Below are positions 44,707 to 53,950 of a stretch of DNA of 64,000 bases, piece by piece (the first letter of the stretch is position 1; every line of letters starts with the position of its first letter). The DNA is from Bradyrhizobium jicamae. Its GTDB lineage: Bacteria; Pseudomonadota; Alphaproteobacteria; Rhizobiales; Xanthobacteraceae. The DNA is taken from positions 54,724-118,723 of the forward strand of contig NZ_LLXZ01000191.1 in assembly GCF_001440395.1 (NCBI RefSeq), in the 5' to 3' direction. The notes beneath the pieces were generated by a model. The model searched no databases. It was not told the DNA's origin and worked only from the letters and a program-made list of their open reading frames with translations. Made by a program: the position numbers and the translations under genes.

Positions 44707-44720
44707 CCATTATGGGTGCC

Positions 44721-44840
44721 GTCGTCCCTGCGAACGCAGGGACCCATACGCCGCGGCGTCAATGATTGAGCGCAGTGGCTGACGCCTTGCTTGAATTACA
44801 GCGCCCTGTGGTTATGGGTCCCTGCGTTCGCAGGGACGAC
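44721..44840. repeat. Palindromic intergenic repeat, family C (copy 1)
   Basis: GTCGTCCCTGCGAACGCAGG and CCTGCGTTCGCAGGGACGAC are exact inverted ends; each end is also a hairpin by itself (CCTGCGAACGCAGG). Both ends are followed inward by GACCCATA/TATGGGTC. It separates the convergent dioxygenase and btuF genes. Confidence 0.9.
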
Positions 44841-44854
44841 GCAGCATCTGCGGC

Positions 44855-45685
44855 CTACTTCCCCACCCGCTTTAACTCCGCCGTCAGCGCATCCAGCGCG
44901 TCCGCCAGCAACACACCGCCGCACTCGGTCATGCGTTCCGGGATCACGATCCGCTTCGCCGGCGGATAGAAACGCTCCAGCGCCGGATGCAGCAGGAACG
45001 CCTGGCCGTCATCGCGCGCGGTATCACCTGCCTGTGAAACCACCAGGAAATCCGGCCGCAATTTCACGATCGCCTCCAGCGACGCAAAGCCGCCGAAGGC
45101 AAAACCGAGATCGCCGGCCGCGCTGCGCAGGCCGGTTTCAGCCAGTAGCGAACCGACAAAGCTGTCGCTGCCCGCCACCCAGCCGCGCCGCGACAGCGGC
45201 AGCACGCGGTAATGCCGCTCCGAAACCGCCTGCCGGGCACGCGCCAGCGCCGCATCGAGCCGCGCGATTTCCGCCGCCGCGCGATCGGGATGACCGGTGA
45301 TGTCGCCGGCTTCGCGGATCTGCTGCCGCGCTTCATCGAGCGTTCGCGGCACCGCGAGTTCAGCCAGACGAAGCCCTTTCGCCTTCAACAACTCCCGCGT
45401 CGCGCGCTTGTCGAACGCGCTGGCGACGACGATGTCGGGCTTTATCAGCAGCACATCCTCGGCTCCGCCCGACAGCACCGGATAGCGGCTGAGGTCGCCC
45501 GCTTGCGATTGCCAGCCGTCGCGCGAGTACCGGCTCAAGCCGAGAATCTGCTCGGGGTCGGCAAGCCTCAGCACCAATTGATCGGTGCAGACATTCATCG
45601 ACACCAGACGCGGCAGATTGGCGGCGGGCGCGGGACCGCCCGGCATCGCCAGCACCGCGGCCGCAATTGCGAGCCGCCATCGCAT
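44855..45685 (-). CDS. btuF: Cobalamin ABC transporter substrate-binding protein
   Basis: A 276-residue periplasmic binding protein of the vitamin B12/siderophore class. The signal peptide is about residues 1-22. The fold shows in RLVSMNVCTDQLVLRLADPE, GLSRYSRDG, LLIKPDIVVASAF and the late VVSQAGDTARDDG. The ATG at 45685 overlaps the btuD stop as TGATG, so the two are coupled. It is the last gene of btuCDF. A siderophore role is possible by family, but the riboswitch-controlled receptor divergent from the operon favours cobalamin. Confidence 0.85.
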   Translation of the reverse strand: MRWRLAIAAAVLAMPGGPAPAANLPRLVSMNVCTDQLVLRLADPEQILGLSRYSRDGWQSQAGDLSRYPVLSGGAEDVLLIKPDIVVASAFDKRATRELLKAKGLRLAELAVPRTLDEARQQIREAGDITGHPDRAAAEIARLDAALARARQAVSERHYRVLPLSRRGWVAGSDSFVGSLLAETGLRSAAGDLGFAFGGFASLEAIVKLRPDFLVVSQAGDTARDDGQAFLLHPALERFYPPAKRIVIPERMTECGGVLLADALDALTAELKRVGK

Positions 45686-46467
45686 CAGACATCCGCCCAC
45701 GGCACGATCACCGCCTCGCGCTGGTACTCCGCGCGATAGGCCGAGATCCGGAACACATCGGCCATCACCTGTTCGGACAGCGCCTCGGCCGGCGCGCCCT
45801 GCGACACCAGCCGTCCCTCGCGCAGCACCAGCACGTGGTCGGCAAATCGCGCGGCCAATCCCAGATCATGCGTCACCACAATCACCAGCACGCCATTGTC
45901 GGCGGTCGCGCGCAAATTCTGCATCACGTCGATCTGGTGCCGCGGATCGAGCGAGGCGGTCGGCTCGTCGGCCAGGATGACCGGCGCCTCCACGGCCAGC
46001 GCACGGGCCAGCGCGACGCGGCTGCGCTCGCCGCCGGAGAGTTCGGTGACGCGGCGATCGCCGAACTCGATCACGTCGACCGCCTGCATCGCACGCAGCA
46101 CGGCTTCCGCATCCTTCGGCGACAGCCGTGCCGGATCGGTCGCGCCATGCGGATAGCGGCCGAGTGCTACGATATCGCGCGCCGGCAGCGGCCAGTGCAC
46201 GACATGCCCCTGCGGCAGATAGCCGAAACGCTTGGCGCGCTCGCGCAATGGCAGCGACGCCAGCGTTTGGCCGCCGATCTCGATCTCGCCTTCGGACGGG
46301 ATCAGTCCCGCCAGCGACCGCAGCAGCGTGGTCTTGCCGGCGCCGTTCGGCCCGACCAAGGCAACCAGATGTCCCGCTTCAAGCGCGAGCGAAACGTCTT
46401 CCAGCACGACGCGGCCGGCGAGCCGCACGCGAAGTCCCCTTGCTGTCAGCAGTGCCTGCTCGCTCAT
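45685..46467 (-). CDS. btuD: Cobalamin ABC transporter ATPase
   Basis: A 260-residue FecE/BtuD-type ATPase. Walker A is VGPNGAGKTTLLRSLAG, the Q-loop region FGYLPQGHVVHWPL, signature ELSGGERSRVALARALA, Walker B VILADEPTASLD and switch VTHDLGLAARF. All are intact. It is coupled to btuC by an ATGA overlap and to btuF by TGATG. It powers uptake through the BtuC dimer. Confidence 0.92.
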   Translation of the reverse strand: MSEQALLTARGLRVRLAGRVVLEDVSLALEAGHLVALVGPNGAGKTTLLRSLAGLIPSEGEIEIGGQTLASLPLRERAKRFGYLPQGHVVHWPLPARDIVALGRYPHGATDPARLSPKDAEAVLRAMQAVDVIEFGDRRVTELSGGERSRVALARALAVEAPVILADEPTASLDPRHQIDVMQNLRATADNGVLVIVVTHDLGLAARFADHVLVLREGRLVSQGAPAEALSEQVMADVFRISAYRAEYQREAVIVPWADV

Positions 46468-47507
46468 GCGACGCCTCCACCAAGTGCGCGGCGCTCGCGC
46501 ATGATCAGATAAAGGAAGAACGGCACGCCGATAATCGAGGTCAGCACGCCGACCTTGATGTCCGAGGTCGAGGGGATGATTCGAACCGCGATATCGGCCG
46601 CGAGCAGCAGCGCAGAGCCGGCGAGCGCGCTCGGCACCAAGAGCCGCCCCGGATCATGGCCGACCAGGGGCCGCATCAGATGCGGCGCGACCAGGCCGAT
46701 GAAACCGATGGTGCCGGTGACCGCGACCGCGCCGCCGACACCTAGCGCGACGCCCGAAATCACGAACAGCCGGAGACGGCCGACATCGACACCGAGGCTT
46801 TGCGCGGTTTCCTCGCCGAGACTGAGCGCGCGAAAGGCATGACGCTGGCTGAACAGCATGAGCCCGCCGGCAATGATGAAGGGAAACGCCAGCATCACAT
46901 GCTGGAAGCTGCGGTCCTCCAGCGAGCCCAATAGCCAGAACGCGATCTCCAGTACCACGAAGGGATTGCTGGAAAGGTTCATCACCAGCGCGGTGGCGGC
47001 GCCCGCAAAGCTCGAGATCGCCAGGCCAGAGAGAATGAGGATCAGCAGCCCGGCATTGCGGCCGGCGATCGACAGCAGCACGAACACGGACGCGAACGCT
47101 GCGATGATCGCCGCGACCGGCAGCGCGTAGGAGCGCACATCGGCGAGCCCCAGCGCGATCACCAGCACGGCGCCGAAAGCGGCCGATTGCGGCGCGCCGA
47201 ACAACGAAGGCGAGGCCAGCGGATTGCGCAGCAGGCCCTGCAGCGCCGCGCCCGACAGGCCGAGAATGGCGCCGATCGCGAGCGCCAGCAGCGTGCGCGG
47301 CAGGCGGATCTCCCGCACGATCACCTGCGATACGTCGCTGCCCGCGCCTAACAGCGCTTGCGCCACTGAAAGCGGCGACAGCCGCACCGGGCCGATGCCG
47401 AGCGAGATCAGCATCAGAAACACAACGAGGACGGAAAGCGCCGCCACCGCGCCGATCCGCCGGCGCGCGGCAATCTCGTTGGTCAGGGTTACGGCCTCAA
47501 CACTCAT
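46464..47507 (-). CDS. btuC: Cobalamin ABC transporter permease
   Basis: A 347-residue, roughly ten-helix FecCD-family permease. Family marks are REIRLPRTLLALAIGAILGL, SGAALQGLLRNPLASPSLFG, GTIGFIGLVAPHLMRPLVGH and the late DIKVGVLTSIIGVPFFLYLI. The ATG at 47507 is preferred over one 16 codons upstream. It is the first gene of btuCDF. The interval to the divergent riboswitch is about 145 bases, too short for a second full cobalamin riboswitch, so btuCDF probably has ordinary promoter control. Confidence 0.9.
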   Translation of the reverse strand: MSVEAVTLTNEIAARRRIGAVAALSVLVVFLMLISLGIGPVRLSPLSVAQALLGAGSDVSQVIVREIRLPRTLLALAIGAILGLSGAALQGLLRNPLASPSLFGAPQSAAFGAVLVIALGLADVRSYALPVAAIIAAFASVFVLLSIAGRNAGLLILILSGLAISSFAGAATALVMNLSSNPFVVLEIAFWLLGSLEDRSFQHVMLAFPFIIAGGLMLFSQRHAFRALSLGEETAQSLGVDVGRLRLFVISGVALGVGGAVAVTGTIGFIGLVAPHLMRPLVGHDPGRLLVPSALAGSALLLAADIAVRIIPSTSDIKVGVLTSIIGVPFFLYLIMRERRALGGGVA

Positions 47508-47654
47508 CGATCGTCCTAAAGCAGGTTTACGCGCTCTGGTACAGGAGACAGGCACAAGTGCTCATGCGGCAAAAATAGCGCACTCGTCCAGCAGGGATCG
47601 CTGGGCGCGCCGGGCGGATTGACTCGGACTTTGGCAAACTTCTACCATAATTCC

Positions 47655-47835
47655 CGACGGTTCCCGTTCGGGGATCAAATGGGAATGCGGTGCGGGGAAA
47701 ATCCCCAATTCCGCGGCTGCCCCCGCAACTGTAAGCGGCGAATCCTTCGTCACACGCCACTGGGCATCTCGGTCCTGGGAAGGCGACGATGGGGTAACGA
47801 CCCGCGAGCCAGGAGACCTGCCGTCAGCCGTGGTC
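47655..47835 (+). promoter_or_regulatory. Cobalamin (adenosylcobalamin) riboswitch
   Basis: The conserved core is present in order: GGGAATGCGGTG, the B12 box CCGCGGCTGCCCCCGCAACTG running into GTAAG, GCCACTGGGCATCTCGGTCC, GGGAAGGCGACG and GCGAGCCAGGAGACCTGCC. It is on the plus strand, with about 120 bases to the receptor start codon. Cobalamin binding would lower expression of the BtuB-like receptor. The remaining part of the 446-base intergenic region, near 47508-47640, should hold the divergent btuC and riboswitch promoters; none was assigned. Confidence 0.95.
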
Positions 47836-47953
47836 ACACGCGAAGATGTCGGTCGGGGAGTACAGGCATTGGCTTCACCTAAGCTGCGTTAGCACACGGT
47901 GAGACTTGGTTCGCTGTGACGTGCCACTGACGTCATACCGGGGTCTTAAGTCC

Positions 47954-50233
47954 ATGTCTTCCACCAGCAGGGCCGCCACGCGCCGCCGCGTCTGGCTTGC
48001 TTCCAGCTTCCTCATACCGATCGCATCGCTCGGCATTTCCGGCGCAGAGGCACAGACGCCGCCGCCCGAACCATTGCCGCCGATCGAAATCACCTCGCCC
48101 ACCGACCCGAACCGGACCCGCGCCAAGCCGACCTACGATGAAGGATCGACCTCGCGCCGTGTCGTGCCGGCGGCCGCGCCGTCGCGCGGCACCACCCCCG
48201 CAGCGGGGACCGGCTCGAACACCGCACCCCAGGGCGTCTCGCAAGGCGCAGGCGGCAGCGGCGAGCGGCAGTTTTCAGGCATCGTCGGCACCGCGTCGAC
48301 CGTTATTACCGCCCAAGAGATCGCGCATTCGCCCGCACAGACGTTACAGGAAATCATCGCGCAAACGCCCGGCGTGCAGTTGACCAGCCTGTTTGGCGGC
48401 GTCAACGGCGCCAAGACCAGTGTCGACCTCCGCGGATTCGGCGCGTTCGCGACCTCAAATACCCTGGTGCTCATCAACGGCCGACGGCTCAACGACATCG
48501 ACATGGCCGGCGTCGATTTTTCGACCATTCCGCGCGATTCGATCGAGCGCATTGAAATCACGCGCGGCAACAGCGGCGCGGTGCTCTATGGCGACAATGC
48601 GATCGGCGGCGTCATCAACATCGTCCTGAAGAACGGCGTTGGCGGCCCGCCTGTCGCCATGCGCGCCGAGGCCGGTGTCGGCTCCTTCAACCAACGGCTT
48701 GCGAATATCTCGGCTGCGACCAACTATGGACCCTGGTCGACGTCCTTCTATGGCAACGCCATCAAGTCCGACGGCTATCGCGAAAACAACGCGCTGGACC
48801 AGCGCAACGGGGTCGGCAATCTCAACTACACCACGCCTGACCTCAAGGCCTTCCTGACGGTGACCGGCGACGACCAGAAGCTCGGATTCCCCGGCGGCCG
48901 CATCGTCGATCCCTCGATCGGCGTCAACGAACTGGTCACGAACCGCCGGGGCGCCGCCACGCCATTCGATTACGGCAACCAGCAGGGCGCCAGCGCCACC
49001 ACCGGCTTTACCAAGACAATCATGAACGGCGTCGACCTGATCGTCGACGGCGGCGTTCGGAAGAAGGATACGCAAAGCGGTTTCTTCGGCGCGATACCGT
49101 TCGCCTCGCCACTTCCGAGCTTCTCCTCCACCTATAACGACGCATCATTGCTGACCTGGTCGATCACGCCGCGATTGAGCGTCAAGAACACAATCTTCGG
49201 AATCCCTTCGCAAATCCTGACCGGCATCGATTATTACGACGCGACGTTCAATCAGGACCGCGGCGCGTTCAGAGGCGTTGCGCCGACCCACATCTACGAC
49301 CTGTCGCAACAGACGCTGGCCGGCTACTGGCAGCACACCGTTGGCCTGTTGCCGACGACCGACTTCTCGTATGGCGCCAGGGTTCAAAACACCAGCCTGA
49401 GTGCCCGGGACCGGTTCGATCCCAATGCGCCCGGTTGCGCCCTGTTCTTCAATTGCAGCCCCGCGGCCTCTCCGTTGGACAGTAACGAAACGCAATATGC
49501 GCTACATATTGGCCTCGAGCATCGCTTCAACAGCGTGTTCTCGGTATTCGGCCGCGCCGCGCGCGCATTCCGAACCCCGACCGTCGACGAGCGCGTCTCC
49601 AACGGTCCCTTCTTCGTTCCCGGGACTTTCCAGTTGAAGACCCAGACCTCGCACGACATCGAGGGCGGATTCCGCATCAAGAGCGGTGGCTTCCAGATGC
49701 AATCGAGCATCTACAACATGGACATCGAGAACGAGATCCATTTTATCCCGGCGCTGTTTTTCAACGTCAACCTCGATCCGACCCGTCGCTACGGCTCGGA
49801 GACCAGCGCCTCGCTGCGCGTCAGCGACACGGTGACGCTCCGCGGCGGCGTGGCCTACACCCGCGCCGTGTTTCGCGAAGGCGAGTTCGCCGGTAACGAC
49901 GTGCCGCTGGTCTCGCGCTACACAGCCAGCGGCGGCGTGACCTGGAACATCTGGCAGAACTATCTGGTGCTGGATGCCACCGTCCGGGCCTGGAGCGAAC
50001 GCTTCATGGACAATGACCAGGCCAACACCCAGCGGCGTATTCCGGCGGATGCCACCGTCGATTTGAAACTGAGTGGCGCCTACGATCGCTTCTTCTGGTC
50101 GGTGGGCGTGAACAATCTGTTCAACGCGCTCTACTATGACTACGCGATCGCAAGCTCGTTTACGCCCGGCCGCTTCTCCGCCTATCCGCTCCCCGGCCGC
50201 ACCTTCATGGTGAAGGCCGGCGCGACGTTCTGA
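47954..50233 (+). CDS. btuB: TonB-dependent cobalamin receptor (BtuB-like)
   Basis: A 759-residue outer-membrane beta-barrel receptor. The signal peptide is about residues 1-32. A Pro/Thr-rich stretch with a candidate TonB box (PPIEITSPTD) follows, then the plug domain (TLQEIIAQTPGVQLTSLFGG, SVDLRGFGAFATSNTLVLIN, RIEITRGNSGAVLYGDNAIG) and a barrel ending in Phe (GRTFMVKAGATF). The ATG at 47954 is preferred over TTG 47906 because it gives the signal peptide. The cobalamin riboswitch upstream is the main reason for the BtuB assignment over a generic siderophore receptor. Confidence 0.9.
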   Translation: MSSTSRAATRRRVWLASSFLIPIASLGISGAEAQTPPPEPLPPIEITSPTDPNRTRAKPTYDEGSTSRRVVPAAAPSRGTTPAAGTGSNTAPQGVSQGAGGSGERQFSGIVGTASTVITAQEIAHSPAQTLQEIIAQTPGVQLTSLFGGVNGAKTSVDLRGFGAFATSNTLVLINGRRLNDIDMAGVDFSTIPRDSIERIEITRGNSGAVLYGDNAIGGVINIVLKNGVGGPPVAMRAEAGVGSFNQRLANISAATNYGPWSTSFYGNAIKSDGYRENNALDQRNGVGNLNYTTPDLKAFLTVTGDDQKLGFPGGRIVDPSIGVNELVTNRRGAATPFDYGNQQGASATTGFTKTIMNGVDLIVDGGVRKKDTQSGFFGAIPFASPLPSFSSTYNDASLLTWSITPRLSVKNTIFGIPSQILTGIDYYDATFNQDRGAFRGVAPTHIYDLSQQTLAGYWQHTVGLLPTTDFSYGARVQNTSLSARDRFDPNAPGCALFFNCSPAASPLDSNETQYALHIGLEHRFNSVFSVFGRAARAFRTPTVDERVSNGPFFVPGTFQLKTQTSHDIEGGFRIKSGGFQMQSSIYNMDIENEIHFIPALFFNVNLDPTRRYGSETSASLRVSDTVTLRGGVAYTRAVFREGEFAGNDVPLVSRYTASGGVTWNIWQNYLVLDATVRAWSERFMDNDQANTQRRIPADATVDLKLSGAYDRFFWSVGVNNLFNALYYDYAIASSFTPGRFSAYPLPGRTFMVKAGATF

Positions 50234-50359
50234 CCTGAGCCGCCGGTTCGGCGCAACGCCGGACCGGCTTGTCCTGACCTGACGAGAAGGTATTCTTCTT
50301 GGCACCTTGCCAGGGGAATATTTGTTCATGCCTGAACCGCGCCCGTTCCGCTGCCAGCA

Positions 50360-51364
50360 ATGAGCGCCGCAGCGATCGACCTCTTGCGGCGGGAAATAGC
50401 CAATCCCGATACGCAATGGAGCCTCGGCACTTTCGGCGCCATCGCCGAGTTTTCGCGCGATCAGGGTGAGCCGGTGCGCCTCTTCCAGTCGCACGAAGCT
50501 GTTTCTGCAGTGACCTCGCGCGGCGGCATCGCGCTCAAACCTCTTGCCGGCACCCGCGCCTTTGCCTCGGAGGGCATCACCAAGACGGGCTGGAATCAGC
50601 GGATCGCGCTGGTGCTGCCCGCGGACCATTGCGCGATGAACCGGCGCACCGTGCTGACCGAGATCGGCGCCGATCGCGAGGCGCTGCGCGCCGAGGATCG
50701 CCAATCGATCCTGTTCGACCTGGGTCTCGGCGCGTTACAGGCGGACTTCTGCGTCCGCATTGCCGACCACGATCTCACCGCGCGGCTGCGCGAACTCACC
50801 GGCCGCGCCGTGTTTGCAGCCGATAATCCGGCGATGGCGCTGATCCTCGCGGACAATCCGCATCGCGTCTTCATCAGCCGGATCGGCCGCATCGAGGTCT
50901 ATCAGCCGATCCCGCCGCCATCAGGCAAGAGCCCGGAGGGGCCGCACACGCATGTGTTGCCAAAATTACTCAACAGCGGCCGCACCCATCCGGCGACCGA
51001 GCCGGTTCCCGAAGATTTCGTTCCCTGCGCCCATCTCTACCCCGCCCATCCGGCGCGCGATGCGCTGGGCGAGCCACGACTGTTCGACGCCGCGCGTTAC
51101 CGTGCATTTCAGCGGATGATGGCCGTGTATGGCGATCCCGAAGCCCTTTCGGTCAAGCGGCGCGTGACCGAAGCGGTGATCGCGGGCGATCCGCCCTCGG
51201 TGGTTGCGGATGGCCGCCATGGCAGAACCAACATCCGGATCGCCTTGCGGCAATTGAAGGCCCAGGGACAGGCCTCAGCGGCGCTCAATGCTTGGCTCAC
51301 CGATTTCGATTCCGGTAACGCCGATGCAGGCGACGACGAAGCGGAGCTTCCCGGCCATGATTGA
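50360..51364 (+). CDS. Conserved hypothetical protein downstream of the receptor
   Basis: I do not recognise this 334-residue cytosolic protein. It has no signal peptide or membrane helix. Notable segments are NPDTQWSLGTFGAIAEFSR, KPLAGTRAFASEGITKTGWN, LPADHCAMNRRTVLTEIG, and the His-rich EGPHTHVLPKLLNSGRTHPA, followed by a helical C-terminal part with RHGRTNIRIALRQLKAQG. His/Cys clusters (PHTHVL, VPCAHLYPAHPA) could bind a metal or a corrinoid. It lies 126 bases after the receptor gene on the same strand and may be under the same riboswitch. A role in cobalamin handling is only an inference. Confidence 0.75.
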   Translation: MSAAAIDLLRREIANPDTQWSLGTFGAIAEFSRDQGEPVRLFQSHEAVSAVTSRGGIALKPLAGTRAFASEGITKTGWNQRIALVLPADHCAMNRRTVLTEIGADREALRAEDRQSILFDLGLGALQADFCVRIADHDLTARLRELTGRAVFAADNPAMALILADNPHRVFISRIGRIEVYQPIPPPSGKSPEGPHTHVLPKLLNSGRTHPATEPVPEDFVPCAHLYPAHPARDALGEPRLFDAARYRAFQRMMAVYGDPEALSVKRRVTEAVIAGDPPSVVADGRHGRTNIRIALRQLKAQGQASAALNAWLTDFDSGNADAGDDEAELPGHD

Positions 51365-51572
51365 TTCGAAAAGAAAGTAACTTGTTTTCGACCGAAAATA
51401 ATGCTCTCCGAAATCGGATCCCGTGCTAAACCGCGCGCCAAACCGCTCGACGACGTCTGTCGCGATTTCCGGGATGCGACTGGGACGATGTGTCGAAGAG
51501 CGCCGCGGATCTGCAGCCAGTACGGCCGGATCAGCGGCCAAGGGCAAGACAGCAAACAGAGGCTGACGTGAA

Positions 51573-51842
51573 ATGACGAATGAAGATCAAGACCGCGCCA
51601 CCAAGGCGGCACAAGCCGCCGAGAACGCGAGGTCCGCAATGGCCGAGCGGGAAGCCGCGGCGAAAGCCACGCTGGATAACATGGCGCGGCTGAAGGCGTT
51701 GCGGCTCGCGCGCGAAGCGGCTGAACCGCAACGCGCCCCCGCGGCCAAAAAGGCACGCGCCAAACCGAGAAAGCTGGACGAGAAGGCTCCGGCCCTTTCC
51801 GACTGGCTGGCGAACCAGCAAAGCGGCGGACGGCGTATCTGA
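51573..51842 (+). CDS. Small Ala/Lys-rich hypothetical protein
   Basis: An 89-residue protein with no recognised domain. It is strongly helical (RATKAAQAAENARSAMAERE, then AAAKATLDNMARLKALRLAR), followed by a basic linker (APAAKKARAKPRKL) and a hydrophilic tail. A nucleic-acid or protein-binding role is possible from charge, but nothing specific is seen. The ribosome-binding site is weak. About 208 bases upstream contain nothing recognisable. Confidence 0.5.
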   Translation: MTNEDQDRATKAAQAAENARSAMAEREAAAKATLDNMARLKALRLAREAAEPQRAPAAKKARAKPRKLDEKAPALSDWLANQQSGGRRI

Positions 51843-51867
51843 GCGAGCCGCGCAGAAACCCGGTGCG

Positions 51868-52110
51868 TTACGCCGGCCCCGGCCAATCGATCAGCGATCG
51901 TGTCTTGTTCTCGGCGTCGTAGACCTGCACCTGCAACATCTGGAAGCGGTTCTTCAACGCCATGCCCGCTTCCTCCGCCGACTCGACCGTGGCGTGATGC
52001 GACTTGAAGTGGCCATCGACCACCAGCGAGTAACCGGTGGTTGGCGCCTTGTCGGCACGGATGGTCTTGCGCGGCTGCGGTTCATCCAGCGCAATGCGGG
52101 GCTTCTTCAT
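51868..52110 (-). CDS. Small hypothetical protein
   Basis: An 80-residue cytosolic protein not recognised by function. After a basic N-terminus (MKKPRIALDEPQPRKTIRAD) it forms a compact alpha-beta pattern: YSLVVDGHFKSHHATVESAE, EAGMALKNRFQMLQVQVYDA and the end KTRSLIDWP. The pattern of amino-acid use is that of a real gene, and it is convergent with the 89-residue gene. Confidence 0.6.
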   Translation of the reverse strand: MKKPRIALDEPQPRKTIRADKAPTTGYSLVVDGHFKSHHATVESAEEAGMALKNRFQMLQVQVYDAENKTRSLIDWPGPA

Positions 52111-52272
52111 ACTGGCTCCATGTAAGGCCCTTCGGGCTGCAGCCGCAAAAAGGGCGGGAAGAATCGTCTGACTGGCGTTAGGATGCCGGCCAAAGGCGGC
52201 AGATTGAGGTCATGCCGTTACCCTGAGTCGGCACGCAGCGCAAACGCCGATTGATCCGGCGAGAGGCAGCAC

Positions 52273-52428
52273 ATGGGCGGAACGGGCAGGAAGAACGAAC
52301 CTCCAAAAAAGGCGGACGACAAGCCGAAAAAGCCGGAGCGCATTCCGGCCGAGGATGAGGATTACGAGGACGGCGATATCGCGACGCCGAAGCGTGACCG
52401 GTCGGACAATGATGATGAGCCGTTGTGA
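52273..52428 (+). CDS. Small highly charged hypothetical protein
   Basis: A 51-residue protein, too short for most gene-finding cut-offs. ATG 52273 follows GAGAGGCAGC. The first 20 residues are Lys/Pro-rich (GGTGRKNEPPKKADDKPKKP) and the rest is acidic (AEDEDYEDGDIATPKRDR), so the chain is probably disordered. It has no cysteine or hydrophobic core. Function unknown. Confidence 0.5.
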   Translation: MGGTGRKNEPPKKADDKPKKPERIPAEDEDYEDGDIATPKRDRSDNDDEPL

Positions 52429-52458
52429 GGTTAGCACTCGTGATCAACAGGTAAGACC

Positions 52459-52540
52459 GTAGGGTGGGCAAAGCGAAGCGTGCCCACCGTTCAGGATCAC
52501 GGTCGCGAGATGGATGGTGCTGCGCTTTGCCCACCCTGCA
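52459..52540. repeat. Palindromic intergenic repeat, family A (copy 4)
   Basis: Arms GTAGGGTGGGCAAAGCGAAG and GCGCTTTGCCCACCCTGC are inverted. The element overlaps the 3' end of the ATP-grasp pseudogene and contributes its last residues and stop codon. Confidence 0.85.
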
Positions 52541-53778
52541 AGAATCCCTTCCCCTCAATTTTCCGGATACTTCGGAGATCCAGCAGATGCGCGCCGAACC
52601 CGCCGCGCGCGAGTTTGATCGCGAGCTTCGGCGAGGCCAGCAGCAACGCCGCCGTCATCGCCAGCGGCACGGCACTGATCCAGTCTGATTGCACCGGCGT
52701 GAGTTCTTCGGTGCCGGTATAGGGCCCACTGGCCGCAACGAGATACCGGCATTCCCTGACAATGTCGCGCCGCGTGCCGCCGCGCGCTCCGCATCCGAGC
52801 AGCGCCTGCATCGCCAGATGCGTAAGCACGCCTTCGCTGCTTTGGATGACGCCGCCGGCGTCTCGCCGAGCGAGATCCGAAGCAGGAGTCCGACCAGATC
52901 GACGCCGGAGCGAAAGGCATTCATCGGCTCGACCAGCCGCGGATTGCAATCGATCAGCAATGGCGGATCGCCGTCGCCGCGCATGAGATAGTCGATGGAT
53001 AGCGCGCCGTGCCAGTCGAGCGCGCGTCCGATCTTTTCGAGTGCGCCCGCACCGCCGGCCGGTTCACGCCCTGCTTGATCGCTTCACCGCCGCCGACGCC
53101 CGCGGCAACCTGCCGATAGGCATGAAAGCCGATCAGCTGGCCGCGGCAGAACACCGACTGCGCCTTCTCGGTGGTGCCTGCGATGAAGTCCTGCACCAGC
53201 ACCTCGCCGGCGAATGCATCGCCGCCGCTGAGATCGCGCAACACACTTTGGAGATCGTTCGCGCTGCGCACGAACCAGATGCCGCGGCTCGCGGTGCCCA
53301 CGGAGGTCTTCACGACGGCCGGAAGGCGGATCGCCTCACGCACCGCCTGTGCTGACGTCACGATGCGTGTCTCCGGCTGCGGCAGCGTCAGGCGATCGAG
53401 CAGTCGGCTGAAGCCGGCCTTGCTATGCGCCTGCCGATAGTTTTCGAAACCCGGCAGCGCAATCCCGGCACGATCCGCGATGCGCTGGCCGACCCGCGCA
53501 AACAAAAATCCCTGCTCATGCGTCGGCAGCAGAACATCGAATTTTCCATCGGCGAGACGCCGTTCGATGAAGGCCAGATAGCCGGCCGGGTCATCCCGCA
53601 GCCCTGGACAGCGGTGAAATTTCCGAACGAAACGCGAGAACCGCGATAGACACCAGGGCGAGGGATCGCAGACCTCGACGTGATGGCCCGAAAGCCCCAG
53701 AATCGTCACCGCCTCCCGGGCCGAGGTGCTGGAACCTTCGGAAACGAGCACCCGGAGCGGTCTTGCGGGATCAGGCAT
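52497..53778 (-). pseudogene. ATP-grasp protein gene broken by two frameshifts
   Basis: The start (LRVLVSEGSSTSAREAVTIL, then KTSVGTASRGIWFVRS and AGEVLVQDFIAGTTEKAQSV) is a carboxylate-amine ligase/carbamoyl-phosphate synthase-like ATP-grasp protein. After QGVNRPAVRA near base 53045 the frame must shift for homologous sequence to continue as LEKIGRALDWHGALSIDYL and LLIDCNPRLVEPMNAF. After ISLGETPA near 52860 it must shift again to reach VLTHLAMQALLGCGARGGTR. Each break is explained by one missing base. The final frame runs into the family A repeat before stopping at 52497. Either the gene is decayed or the assembly has two indels; two in one gene make decay likelier. Confidence 0.75.
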
Positions 53779-53950
53779 ACCGGATCATTGCCGCGCCAGG
53801 CCGCGTTTGTCTTCCGATTTCAGGAGGCCATTTGCGCGCCCTGCCCTCCGCCGGGGCAGCTATGCAGCGGCATTCATGGACAAATAACGGCCTGCCTATA
53901 TTTTCAGCCGGCCCCATCGGGCCACAAGTCACACGGGATCTTGAGCTGAC

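Noticed and set aside
52480..53649. Plus-strand frames between 52480 and 53649 as separate genes
   Set aside because: They are shadows of the minus-strand ATP-grasp pseudogene, whose three frames show real homology.
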